Shown piece after piece: positions 51,409 to 62,880 of a DNA stretch of 64,000 bases (its first letter is position 1; the number at the start of each line of letters is the position of its first letter). The stretch is taken from NCBI GenBank assembly GCA_959347315.1, contig OY365814.1:30296808-30360807 (forward strand), given 5' to 3'. The translations under genes were made by a program, and so were the position numbers. Under the pieces are notes generated by a model, which was not told the origin of the DNA, did not search any database, and saw only the letters and a program-made list of their open reading frames with translations. The DNA comes from Bimastos eiseni (Eukaryota; Annelida; Clitellata; Crassiclitellata; Lumbricidae).

Positions 51409-53850
51409 CAGCGGTTTTCAAACGGTGGTACGCGTACCACTGGTGGTACGCGAGGTGGCGCTAGGTGGTACGCGAAAAAATTTTAAAAATTTATAATTTC
51501 TCTTACTCTCTTTGATTAGTCTCTGCCAGGATATTTTTAATGTTGAAACGTCACAGCCTCGTCATTTATTTTTCACAACAAATAATAATTATTATTTTAA
51601 ACTTTCACAACAGATTTTTATATTTATAATTATAATTTTAAATCTGGTCATCCATGGGTAAATGGTTGAAAAGAAAGCAAGAATCTCCAACCGTCAGCAC
51701 TGAATCCACCGAGATTGACACTCCAGAGGCCAGAGTTGACCCTGACGAGAAGGAAGGTACTTGTAAGCAGCGTTAGATTATAGTTAGATGGTATGACGAC
51801 AGTTATTTATCCTTTGGATTTACGTGGTGCGGTGATAACAAAGAACCCAAGCCTCAGTGTGTGATCTGCAGTGAAAAACTTTCAAATCATTCAATGAAAC
51901 CTTCTCTACTTCAGCGCCATTTAATTACAAAACATTTCCTTTTTAAAGATAAACCACTTGAATTTTTTAAACGACAAAAAATGGAAATGCTACAAAGTAA
52001 AAAAAGTTTAAAGTCGTTTACTTCAGCTAGTTCACAAGCATTAGAAGTATCTTATTTGGTTAGTTTGCGAATAGCTCAAACAGCGAAACCGCACACGATT
52101 GGGGAGAGTCTAATATTACCTGCTGCTAAAGATATGGTGACTTGTTTGCTGGGACAAAATGCTGCAAAAAAACTTGATACTGTTCCTTTGTCGGATAACA
52201 CTGTTTCACGACGCATTCAAGATTTATCTTCTGATGTAAAGAAAATACTCATCCAAAGGATCCAGCAAAGCAATTTTTTGGCGATTCAGTTAGATGAGAG
52301 TACTGATGTTACAAACTGTGCTCAATTGATGATGTATGTTAGATATGAACACGAACAGGCCATCGAAGAAGACTTTTTGTTCTGCGAGTCTTTATCTGGT
52401 CGAACAACTGCCAATGAAATATTTAAAAAGGTTGATGATTTTGTTGTTGCCAATGGAATAAATTGGAGAAACTGCGTTGGGGTGTGCTCTGATGGGGCAG
52501 CTGCTATGACGGGCAAGCATGGTGGGGTGGTTACTCAAATCAAACAAGTTGCACCAGAAACCAATTTCACACATTGCAGTATCCATCGTGAAGCCTTGGC
52601 TTCCAGAGCTATGACTGCAACTTTAAAGACAGTTTTAGACCAGTCTGTTAAAATAGTTAACTTCATAAAAGCTCGGGCTCTAAACTCACGCATGTTTTCC
52701 ATAATTTGTAACGAAATGGGGAGTGAACACAATAAACTTCTTTTGCACACTGAAGTGCAATGGCTATCTCGAGGAAATGTTTTATCTCGACTTTTTGAAC
52801 TGCGCTCAGAAGTCCAAATCTTTCTGATGGACAGTAAATTTGAAACATCTCATTTACTTTTGGATGAATTGTGGTTAATGCGTTTGGCATATTTGGCTGA
52901 TATTTTTGGAAAACTAAACGAACTATATTCGAGTTTACAAGGGAGAAATATCACTCCATTTACTGTTATAAATAAAATAAATGCAATGGTGAAGAAGCTC
53001 CAGTTCTTTTTGTCAGACATTTCGCACTCTCGTGTTACTTCATTTTCTTCTCTGGAGTCTTTTCTAATGGAGAATGACCTTAAACTTCATGCTAATTTGA
53101 TCGACGATATCAAGAAACACTGCTCTCAATTGATATTAGATTTCCATGTATATTTTCCTGATCAACTGGATGACAAGGAATGGATTCGAAATCCATTTTC
53201 GGATGTAATGTTGCCAACTGATTTTTCAGTGCATGAAAGAGACCAATTTGTTGAACTGTCGTGTGATGGAGGATTGCAGAACGAATTCAAGAGAGACATT
53301 TTGTGCGATTTCTGGCTGAAGCAAAGAGCTGAATATGGCTTAATTTCTGATCGAGCGTTAACATTTTTAATTCCATTCAGCACATCCTATTTATGTGAAG
53401 CTGGTTTCTCAGCTATGCTAGCCATCAAAAACAAACACAGAACAAAGCTTGAACTCGAACCAGATTTGCGATTGAAATTGACAAATATCAAACCAGATAT
53501 TGCAAATTTGTGCTTGTTAAAACAAGCCCACAGCTCACATTAGCCGAGTAACTCAGCAACACATTCTAATATTGATTTTATCTTTCTTTTTTGTTTTTTT
53601 GTTGATACATTCTTAACATTACAAAATGAATAAATAATAGTTTGCTAGTAATTAGTTTGCTGCTAAAACTAATAGTTGCTAAAACTAAACATCATTTTAA
53701 GCGTTGTTAAAACCTTGCAACTTTGCATTACTTGTCTAAGTGTTTAGAGACTCTACTCTAGTATAGTCTAGTCATAGCGCACCTGGTGGTACGCAAACTT
53801 TCGATTTTTTTATCTGGTGGTACATTAAAAATAAAGTTTGAAAACCGCTG
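51409..53850 (+). mobile_element. hAT DNA transposon (Buster/ZBED5-like), complete, 2442 bp
   Basis: The ends are perfect 15-bp inverted repeats, CAGCGGTTTTCAAAC at 51409 and its complement ending at 53850. The element is flanked by a perfect 8-bp target duplication ATCTAACT (51401-51408 and 53851-53858), the hAT length. Subterminal GGTGGTACGC motifs occur several times at the left end and in related form at the right end. One transposase gene fills the interior. The perfect duplication and ends point to a fairly recent insertion. It sits inside a LINE reverse transcriptase fossil. Confidence 0.95.
51654..53543 (+). pseudogene. hAT transposase with BED zinc finger, one in-frame stop
   Basis: An ATG at 51654 opens 40 codons ending in TAG at 51774-51776. 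The same frame then stays open to the stop at 53541, so one nonsense codon is the only lesion found. After it come the BED finger (YLSFGFTW, then Cys-x2-Cys at 51858-51869 and the RHLITKH histidines) and the hAT catalytic domain. Counting from 51861: Asp145 in LDESTDV, Asp211 in CSDGAAAMTG, Cys239/His242 in CSIH, Trp301 in VQWLSRG, and Glu513 in LCEAGFSAML of the dimerisation region. All key residues are kept. Similarity is to ZBED5/SCAND3-type domesticated proteins and Buster hATs. There is no ATG between the stop and 51891, so a downstream start would lose the first finger cysteines. Host domestication is unlikely, since the element still has its ends. Confidence 0.93.
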
Positions 53851-53858
53851 ATCTAACT
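53851..53858. repeat. Right 8-bp target site duplication of the hAT element
   Basis: ATCTAACT, identical to 51401-51408. Confidence 0.93.
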
Positions 53859-53859
53859 C

Positions 53860-55560
53860 ACAGGTAAATTACATAGCATCAATTGCATACATTTTAAAGG
53901 TGTCTAAACGAGTGTTGTACATTTCAATGAATACAATGAAAGTTATCACGCATTAAGGCACAAAAATAACATTGATATTTGAAGAGAAATAAGTAGAATT
54001 AATTTAAGATATCGTTGACTGAATTACTTTCAGTGCGAGAATTCTGCTCTGAAAAAGTTAGGAATCACCGATTCGTTCAATTCATTTCGAGAATTTATAA
54101 AGCATCTCTTCAGGCGCAACTACTCAGAGGTGCTCCCATCCCATACCACGACTAAAAAGGATATGGCTTTAACAGTCTACAAGAGGTAGAAGGGTCATTG
54201 TAGTAAGACGAATAATATTATATTGTATTGATGACAAGTACTCTAAAGGTGTCTTATTTGCGTGATAGTTCAATACATACAGTAGGTAGGTAACTGCAGT
54301 TTAACGACACTGTGTGGCAACAAAGACCATTGGCGTCGCCCTCCTCCTTTATTCAGGCTTGGGACTGGCACTGACATTTAACTGTGATTGGAAATTATAG
54401 ATTGTATTGATGACAAATGGTTGAAAGGTGTCTTAAATGCGCACCGTTATACTCAACGTTTAGCGAAAACTTTGAGGCAACTGACAGAGATATCTTTCTG
54501 GTGCTTCTTACTTGTACTCGAGCACACCTGCCAGGTAGCAGTTTTAAGTACATCGTTGATTAGTTAGGCTTAAATGCCAAAGAAATTGCTGGAAGAAACA
54601 AGGCTGTTCTTGCATTAGCCAGATGCGCTTTGTATTATTATTAAGTGCTTAAGACCCAAGTCCTCGTATTGAGATCTAAGTACTTCTACGTTCAAGCTAA
54701 AGGCTCATAGAATGCTGTCAACATCAATATAATATCTTCCGGAAAGGATTTTTAACTAGGGCCTATATCTCGTTGCAACATCGGCCCTCATCGTCCCTAC
54801 GTTATATATTGAGAAACTTGTACAAGCAGCATAAAACTAAACCATACACGACCTAAAACGGCTTTCAGGCTTTGTGAGGTAGGTAGGCCTAGCGAAGTTA
54901 GCTGTAGCATGTATAAATAGCTGTCAGTGTTTTGGGTTTCGTGGCCGTTAGCGCCCAGTTCAGTTTGAGGGTTATTGTTTTAATTGAATTGCGTGTTATT
55001 ATTCAACGACATCTGATAGCAACAAAGGCTGTTGACGTCTTCAGAATTTGCTGCATTTCATCAATGTCAAACTACCTATATAATGTTAACAAGTAATATG
55101 CAATGTTAACAGTACATCACTTATAAGATAGGATTATAGATAATATTCAATAATCCAAATCAACATAACAACCAAAAGAATAATAATAAATCCAGACATT
55201 CAGGATTACAAAATAAACGAATTAATATCAACTTAGCAACTAAAGTATCAATAATAAAGCCGTATATTCATCATTACAAAACAATCCAATTAATATATTG
55301 TGTCTAATTGTTGGTGTTTAAAATAGTTTATGAAATGGTTTTTCCAATATCCAGTATGCAACTTCAATAACCATATTTAGTACCCTAAACAAAGCTACAA
55401 GTTTGGACATTGAACTTATATAATGTGTTATCGAATATTATTCCACTATTTACTTGTACTCATTAATATATTATCATTAGTATGTTATATACCTCAATAT
55501 AGATATCTCGAATAGATAAGGACGCGGATAAATAGATTTATAACAGCATAATCCACCTCT
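53860..55560. other. No gene recognised
   Basis: Repeats of the AAAGGTGTC type (53890, 54245, 54420) and one tail module; otherwise AT-rich. Confidence 0.6.
54285..54380 (-). repeat. LINE/SINE tail module between two AAAGGTGTC repeats
   Basis: actgcagtttaacgacactg, attggcgtcgccctcctcct, caggcttgggactggcactg. The flanks at 54220-54256 and 54394-54430 both read attgtattgatgacaa and end aaaggtgtctta, so two copies of that unit bracket the module. Confidence 0.85.
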
Positions 55561-55566
55561 TCTCTA

Positions 55567-55631
55567 CACATAGTTTAATTAGTAAATTTTATATGTCATT
55601 TTTTTATCAAATTTACTAATTATACTATGTG
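55567..55631. repeat. Hairpin, 23-bp arms (22 matches)
   Basis: Arms 55567-55589 and 55609-55631 start CACATAGT and end AGTAAATTT, with a 19-base AT-rich loop. Possibly a fold-back end of a DNA element. Confidence 0.85.
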
Positions 55632-55674
55632 CAGAATAACCACGCAGCGTTGTTAGGCTGAAACTACTTTCAAC

Positions 55675-55920
55675 ATGGGTTTGGGTTCCGACCCAAACCC
55701 AATCGCATGAGTGGTTGATGGAATTTATATTGGCCCAATGAAAGCATTTAAAAGGTGTGTACGATGCATCTAGCATTTTTTAAGGCATATTATAACGATG
55801 ACTTTGTCAGTAGTTGCAGTGGAACGCACAGATCGTCACGGGTTGGGTCGACCTGTGAGTCGGGTCGGGTCAAGATCCTGGCGGGTCGGTTTGGGTCGAA
55901 TCCCAAGCCCGGACCCATTC
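55675..55920. repeat. GGGTCGG / GGGTTTGGGT-rich element
   Basis: A palindrome TGGGTTTGGGT-tccg-ACCCAAACCCA at 55675-55700 and a run of gggtcgg units at 55842-55912. Looks like an internally repetitive MITE. Confidence 0.5.
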
Positions 55921-56015
55921 TCAGCTTAACAACACCGCGCGGTAGCAATGGTCAGAAGTGCCATCCTCCTCCTTTGTCCAGGTTTGGGACTGGTACTGTC
56001 AGAGTGCAAGCAGTG
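55920..56015 (-). repeat. LINE/SINE tail module
   Basis: cagcttaacaacaccgcgcg, gccatcctcctcctttgtcc and caggtttgggactggtactg. Confidence 0.75.
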
Positions 56016-56019
56016 TAGG

Positions 56020-56760
56020 TGTTACAGTGCCAGAAATCGTAGTTGTGTAAATAATATCACAAAACACATTTTAAAGGTGTCCTAAACTATTATCGCAATT
56101 ATCAGTGTTCAACGACGTCAGGAGCTGACAAGGTCGTTTTCTATCGCCATATACAACTTATACCTCCTTCCTCAGCTGAAAATCCGGAATTTGCGAATTT
56201 AAGGACAATGCTGATGAACATTTCAGTCTCATCAATCCCCCATTTTTCTGTGCATTTTCTCCATTCATTCATATAAATATCCCTCCGATTGCTTCTAGTA
56301 AAAACGAACATTCCGATTGCAGACTATCCGACTAGAATTGACCCAGATCTTTTTACGAAAGCGGGTCGCATATACGCTTTCAAGAATTCTCTTCATTTTC
56401 GGTAGTTGCCAGTTAACGAATCGCGCCAGTTACGAGGTGTCGTATACGTCCATGCGAAAATTTATCCGCGTCCTTAATTAGGCGTACCTAAGTAAGTATG
56501 AGCATTTCACGTGAGCCGCTGTTGTGGCATCACTGGTTTACGGCACCATATAAATTGCAGTCACTTTTATTAACATTAACATTGACATTATCATTAACAT
56601 TTATTAACACTGTAATAAATCACAACTCAAGCATCCAAGTACGGTATTTATGTAACTACCCAAGTACCTAGGAACCCAACAACATTTCAGTTGTAGCAAT
56701 TTAGAATCAGCCAATGTTTAAAAATCTCTTAGAAAATATTTAACATTTGTTAGATTCTAG
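56020..56760. other. No gene recognised
   Basis: An aaaggtgtc motif at 56073 and tattaacatt units at 56565-56610. Confidence 0.6.
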
Positions 56761-56767
56761 AGCATAA

Positions 56768-56804
<37 letters not shown>

Positions 56805-57117
56805 AAGAAAAGTATGTTACTGTGTATGTTCAATAAAAGCCTTTAATCCGCTGGACCGGTTGCACCCAAAAAATTTTGCAAGAATACTTTTGAGCAGCCG
56901 AGAAAAAACATAGTGATTACCTCTTTTCTATGTTACCCCTTCCCCAGTATGTGCAAATACCTGCCAAAGTGGCCAGTCATTTTGCACATAATGTAAATGC
57001 CTTCTTATAGGCGAGCATGGAGAAGTAATGTTCAATACATTTAAGAATTGAAGCAGAACTTCATATCTATAATTGCGTACACCAATTGAAGTTCAACCCG
57101 GGCGAAGCCGGGTACTT
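56768..57117 (+). mobile_element. Possible non-autonomous Helitron
   Basis: Starts TCTATATATA followed by aagaagaaaagtatgttact and a cctttaatccgctgg stretch, like many short Helitrons. It ends with the hairpin CCCGGGCGAAGCCGGG (57097-57112) and then TACTTAA. The expected CTRR end is not exact, and no Rep/helicase is present, so this is tentative. Confidence 0.45.
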
Positions 57118-57839
57118 AAGTCAGTTATAAATATTCGTAAATGCTTTAGAATACAACCTTTGCATAAATGTCGAGAATATGCATTTAAGCCTATTCATAT
57201 TCTACATTACATTTGGAAATATATTGACAAAATTTTATATCACAGAACAATTCCTAGTTTCGGGTGTGTGACTTCTGCGCATTCGCAATAAATGCCATTC
57301 ATGCATCGGAAAAAACAGACTGAAAACACGGTCGCGTTATGATCAGATAAGACGCGATAATTAGGCGTATTATCAATTATCCTTGGAACCGACTTAGTCG
57401 TGTGGTTAAGCTTATCAGCTGTAAATTATCATCATATTTATCGCTAGCTTCCAGCCAATCCTGTTGTCACTCTATCATAAACTGTTGCATCCTTAATAAA
57501 GGAATTCGATTAATGAGATGTCCCACGTTCTATCTAAAGAATTCTTCACCGTCGTAATACTAAAAGCTTCTGTAGCGCTGGAATCAGATGAAGATATGAC
57601 TCGATCAGTGTTTAATGAGTTAAATGAAATAACCAATATAAGCAAGGGTCTATTGCATATTGAATGTCTACAGTTTTACCGCGTTTGGTGAAAGCGCTCT
57701 ATTTAGACACCTCTAAAACGTGTCCATCAATGCTTTATATGCGCAAACCATGAAATATTTGTCAGATGACGTCCTTATCAGATAACCTTTAAATAATAAT
57801 CCATATTGGTCAAACGCCGCCATTGACAATTGATGAGGG

Positions 57840-57922
57840 CTTCTGACAGTGCCAGTCCCAGATACGGATAAAAAGGAGGGCGACGCATAGGATGCTTGTT
57901 ATCACGAAGTGTTGCTAAACTG
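57840..57922 (+). repeat. LINE/SINE tail module with TAC tail
   Basis: cagtgccagtcccagatacg, aggagggcgacgcataggat, gtgttgctaaactgcc, then a tail of TAC and CAC triplets to 57975. Confidence 0.8.
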
Positions 57923-58269
57923 CCTACTGCTACTACAACTACTACCACCAGCACTGCCACTGCCACCACCATCACCACCACAAATAAATTACTCATCCAA
58001 CAACAGTTCTTCTTCATTAGACACCCTCAATTATTGACTAATCGATGCTATAATAATGGCGCCTAATAAATATCTATAACAAATTTTATTTACTGTTAAA
58101 CCCAGACAGTTTTGTTTTTTGTGACCTTTTCTTGTTTTATCGTCAGTATTAAATTATTCGTAACCTTTCGAAACCGTGCACATTACAAGTTTATTCTTAA
58201 TCATTTTACCAGATAAAAGAATAGCACCCACGTTGATCCAATGCCATTATGCCATCCAACGTCACCATA

Positions 58270-58415
58270 AATCACTGCCATCATCATCATGGTCATCGTC
58301 ATTGTCGTCGTCGTCATCATCATCAGCATCATCATCGTCGTCGTCGTCGTCATCATCGTCGTCATCGTCGTCATCATCGTCATCATCATCATCATCATTA
58401 TCACCATTGTCATTT
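58270..58415. repeat. CAT/CGT trinucleotide array
   Basis: tcatcatcatggtcatcgtc and similar; yields false poly-Ser and Met/Thr frames. Confidence 0.93.
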
Positions 58416-58964
58416 AGCACACCAATAACTAAGTACATGTTGAATTACATTTAGCATACTTCACTCAGAATAAAGAATTCTTAATCTAGTGCAACATATT
58501 TTCCAGAGGTTTACAGATTATAGATATTCATAATCTTCACACCAAGATCATCTTATCCTATTCTTTTATTTGACACATAATTTTCAATAAAATCTGTCTA
58601 TAAAAAATAATACTTGATTCTCATAACTATCACACATTTTTATGACTAATTTTGCACACAATAGAAAAACCCAACTCAATTTATATAAGACAACAGTTCC
58701 ACAACTTTTCCACTATAAATAAGGTTTTAAGCATATAAACTTTACTTTGCATACAACATCACTAAGTACATTTCTTAAATTAAAATCCATTTTTTATAAA
58801 ACATAAAACACATGCATCTTTTAATATGTTAGTGATATTCCCTTTTCTACAATTTAATAATAAACGGTTAATATTTTCTAGGACTTTACATAAACTACAA
58901 AGTCCAGTTTCATGGTTCCTCATAAGAAGAAGTCTTTCATTCAGATTTACTTTTCATTTTCGTG

Positions 58965-59093
58965 ATCATCGTTATCATAGTCATCATCCTCTCACTCATC
59001 ATCGTCATCGTCATCATCATTACAACCATTATAATTGTGGTCGTCATCATCATCGTCATCGTCGTCATTATCTTCATCCTCAACGTCATCGTC
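58965..59093. repeat. CAT/CGT trinucleotide array, split by the MITE
   Basis: The same triplets continue after 59402 to about 59422. Confidence 0.9.
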
Positions 59094-59101
59094 GTCATCA
59101 T

Positions 59102-59401
59102 AAGAGGTGTAACAAGGTTTTGAAAAGTGGGGGGCATAATTTAAAAAATATTGGGCGAAGCACAAACATTTTTTTTTGCCCTCCCACTTTTTGAATTTTG
59201 CACTCCCCAGAAATTTGAAAAATGGGAGGCACAAATTATCTTAACAGAAGTATTCTTAGAACTCCATTGGATAAACATAAAAAAGAACCGATTTGGGGGC
59301 ACATGGGGGCACTGAGCACTAAAACGGGGGGCTTTGCCCCCCTCCAAGTTTCAAAACTGGGGGGCCGGTGCTCCTCTGTCTCCCCACTTGTTACACCTCT
59401 G
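59102..59401. mobile_element. Non-autonomous hAT-like element (MITE), 300 bp, in a CAT microsatellite
   Basis: Ends AGAGGTGTAACAAG (59103) and its exact reverse complement (to 59400). Flanking GTCATCAT on both sides (59094-59101 and 59402-59409) fits an 8-bp duplication, though the host is itself a CAT/CGT microsatellite, so the duplication is weaker evidence. The outer bases a...g suggest CAGAGGTG-type hAT ends with one change. No transposase. The interior has runs of G and C that could fold back (acggggggct / gcccccctcc). Confidence 0.78.
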
Positions 59402-59814
59402 GTCATCATCATCATCATCATCGTGAGTGTTGAACGTACTTGTTTTCTCTGCAGTGTAATAAATCCAGTTGTTTCGTTAATTCGGTGACGTCGCTGCTCC
59501 TAACAGACGTCAGACGTCGCTACAAAGAGAGGGATTCCAATTATAAATCTCTCAATTTTTATTCCGGGGTCTTGTATTAGCATGGATTCTCTAGAGGAGT
59601 GGCAAATAATGGCGCTATACAACTTCGATTAAGTAAACGTGACACCTAAACGAGGATTATGCGTTTAGTGCAATCAAGCTTAGTCGTTTGCTCACAAGGT
59701 GGCGCAGATAGGTTTATATTCATTCGCCAGGTGTGTCTGTACCGCATTGGTTGGTGGATACAGCTCTGTTTGAAAAGATTAACGTTTCCACTTACCAATT
59801 TATTGAGGGATAGG

Positions 59815-59925
59815 ACGAGGCAGGCAGGCAGACAGACAGGCAAGCAGGCAAACAGACAGGCAGGCAGCAGGCAGGCATGAGGGAAGCAGGCAGGCAGGCA
59901 TGGGGCAGGCAGGCAGAGCACAGAT
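59815..59925. repeat. GCAG/ACAG tetranucleotide array
   Basis: aggcaggcaggcagacagac units. Confidence 0.92.
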
Positions 59926-59929
59926 AGTA

Positions 59930-61380
59930 TAGTTTAACTATTATTATACCACAGTCGTAATTTCCAAATTGTAAGGCGCCACTTCAAAGCCTAGCGCAGG
60001 GCACCAGCTTATTCACGAACACTGCGTCCAGGCCGGTAGCAACGACAATTACTTAGTTAAGAACCTTGTCAGCAGTCAACAGTCGACCACTTCTCCATGG
60101 CAAATCCTTTCATTAACTCATTCCTAGCATTTATTTACCACCTCTTCACGCAAAACTACTCAGGTATGATTACAGACCAGACACGGCAAAAAGAAATTTT
60201 AGCAACTAAGGAAACGTGTGGAGATAATCCATGTAGGGTTAGAACGAAGAGGAAACGGATGGCTAGATCGACCACTGAAAACACTCTACGTAGCATTAGC
60301 GGAGAGCGTTACCTAGCGACCTGTAAGCTCACCCTTAACACAGAAGCGCAGATTCATCGCGAAGGCGTTAGTAGATTGAAATAAACAACTGAGCTGAAGA
60401 AGCTTGTGCTAAATAAACATAAGCGCAGAAGCAAGTAATTAAGTAGCTCATTCGCATTTGTGCTTAAGATCTTATCCTTCAAATGCGCCATCCATCAAAA
60501 CGCTTGACACCGTTGAAATGATAGCAGTTAATGCTTGAGAGATGAAGAGGCGATAAAGCGAGCAAACGAGAGAGAGGAAGACGAAAGAACAAAGCAGTGA
60601 TCGAAGGCAGTTGTAGCGCCGCCTATATTTCGGATCGGACGTCATCAGAGTCGGCGAGGTCTCTTTCCGAAGAGTAAACATTCCGATCAAGAGCGGTGAC
60701 AGCAACGCATCAGGCGTTGATAAGACGTTCGTTAGTAGATGGCGGTCTAGGTTAGAACAACGCCTCAGAACAGTGGAGCTACTGTCATTTACTAGCAACA
60801 CCTGTTGGAGTCTGACAATCGTTTAGTTAATACAAAAACAAGAGCAAAGGTCAGAGGCGTATTTAACAAACTACAGCCAGAAGCAATGCTTTCCGCCCAT
60901 AATGTTATGTTTCAGAGGCTTAGGTTTTCAGGTTTTGCTTTAGAGCACGCCCAAGCAAAATATTCAATAGACACGAACAGACCACGAAAGCCAGGTGCAT
61001 TCATATTCAGCATTATTATTATTCATTAAATCGTTAATGTTTATTAGTCTAACTAACATTAATATTCAATAGCACTATTAATATTCATTAATACACGTAA
61101 TATTCATTTACAGGGGCGCAACTAGAGGTTGCTGAGCACCTCTGGATAAAAATACGGACTAACACGATTGATCCAAATCCTATGAGTTTTTCTTTCTCGA
61201 AGAAGAAGGGGTTTGGGTGCATTCAGTGCGTTGCTTTATGCCTTAGGATGAGTTTTCAATATGAGCACCCAAAAGAAACATTTTCTGATTGAACCCCTAT
61301 TCATTAACACTATTAATATTCATTAATTTCATATATATTCATTAGCCTAATTAATGTTAATATGATGTACATGTATGTCC
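59930..61380. other. No gene recognised
   Basis: Two stretches rich in attaatattcatt (61010-61110 and 61300-61365) flank a segment starting caggggcgcaactagagg and ending gaaccccta, possibly a MITE, but with only ~5-bp matching ends. Confidence 0.5.
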
Positions 61381-61388
61381 ATTCTTAC

Positions 61389-62006
61389 GGTTTCGACGTT
61401 CCAATAGCAGTCATCGTTACCGGAAGTCGGCAGACTAGACCTATCTGTCGTTCTAATCCGATGACAGTCACGACTTCCGGTGCCGTTTCCCATTTCCGCT
61501 TCCGGTTCTCTCCATCCAAAGAACGACGTGACTAACTTTCTAGCGCCGAGTAGACTTGAGTGGTGTAACGACGTCTTTCGTCTTTTAACGGGAATATTGG
61601 CGCCCTCTGTTGCTGAACTGTCATTAGCAGCAGACGACCGCTTGACCGGCCTCTTCTCACAGCTGACCTCAGGAGACCTTTGGACAGTCCGAACACGTGA
61701 CCGGGAGTCCTTAAGGCCACGAGCGTCCGATTGGATGAGTTCTAAACCGGATTGAACAGTACTGGAATGCACTAGCCCGGATTGATCTGGTTTAAACTGT
61801 TCTAAACCAGATGTGATCGAATTCGGGCGATCAAAACTGGATCTATCCGGATCGCTGCACAGTGATCGAACCAGTCCAGAGTGGATCGAACTGGATCTGA
61901 CCGGATTGGTTTGCCTTACACCGGAACGAAGCAGTCTGACGCGGACATAACCGGTTTCAACAGGACTGACTAGATTTACGATGTCCGTACTTCTTAAGCC
62001 AGCCAT
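61389..62006 (-). CDS. Possible first coding exon, unknown product
   Basis: ATG at 62006 in context gcgATGG opens 206 codons up to a donor GTAAGAATG at 61388 (phase 0). The product starts MAGLRSTDIVNL, has a basic block (KRPVKRSS ... VKRRKTS) and no known domain. An NRF1-like site lies 10 bases upstream of the ATG. Against it: 61745-61935 contains degenerate repeats (ctggatctgaccggattg and variants), so the long frame could be a repeat artefact. Confidence 0.35.
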
Positions 62007-62015
62007 CGCGACGAA

Positions 62016-62025
62016 CGCATGCGCA
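62016..62025 (-). promoter_or_regulatory. NRF1-like site near the candidate exon
   Basis: CGCATGCGCA, close to the NRF1 consensus, which is common in animal CpG promoters. Ten bases upstream of the candidate ATG on the minus strand. Function is inferred. Confidence 0.35.
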
Positions 62026-62389
62026 AGAGAACAATGAATATGTTCCCTTGTTTTGCTTCTCTCCTCCCTATAGCGTTTCCAGGCGTTTGCCTAACAGATC
62101 CAGATCCCCATTGATTGCCGTGATCTCTATCTTTCCCAGTCAACACGAGTCTAACCAATCGCCAGCGTCACAGATGCTCCCTCTCTCCCTCCCTCCACTT
62201 CCTCTCTCCCTTCCTCTGGTCTAGTGGCCGAACAGGTGACAGCAGAGATCGCCCGTATCTGCCGCTGCAGCCGAGGTAGCAGCGGGCGGCACAGGCAGAG
62301 GCAGGTAGCCTGGCAGGTGAGAGAGACAGGCTGCAGAGGTAATCGACTGAGAAACTAAGGCACCGTGACAGGCTTTCTCTCGCCCACCA

Positions 62390-62880
62390 TCACCACCACC
62401 ACCGCCACCTCCCTCTAACTCTCCTCCTCCAAATCTTTCCCTACTTCTCCAATCCTCCTCACCCTTTTCTGCTTTTACGTCTCCGTCTTTGAGCCTACTC
62501 CTTGTTTTCCTATTAATTCTTCTGCCTATAATGCTGGACCTTCCTCCTGCCCCTATATTGTTTATCCCTCTCTGCCTTCTCCACTCTTCCACCTCCACCT
62601 CCTCGTCCTATTCCTCCAACTCCTGCTCCTTCTACAGTAACTGCCCTCCTCCCTTTTCTTCTCCTACTCCTCCTTCTCTTAATCCTCCAATTCTTCCTAC
62701 TTCTTTTTCTGGACTCTCCTACTAATCCTCTATTGTTGCGTTCTCTCCCTCTCCTCTCCTCTTCCTCCTCCTAATCCTAACTCCACCTACTATTCCTCCT
62801 CCTACTACTACTACCCCCACTGCTCCTCCTACTACACTCTTTCCCTAACGCCTCCTCTTTTATCGCTCTCTCCTCGTCCT
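62390..62880. repeat. CTC-rich pyrimidine tract
   Basis: Irregular TCC/TCT-rich stretch leading into the 15-bp array; no gene seen. Confidence 0.8.

Noticed and set aside
61106..61305. MITE starting caggggcgcaactagagg
   Set aside because: Ends match over only about five bases and no target duplication could be fixed.
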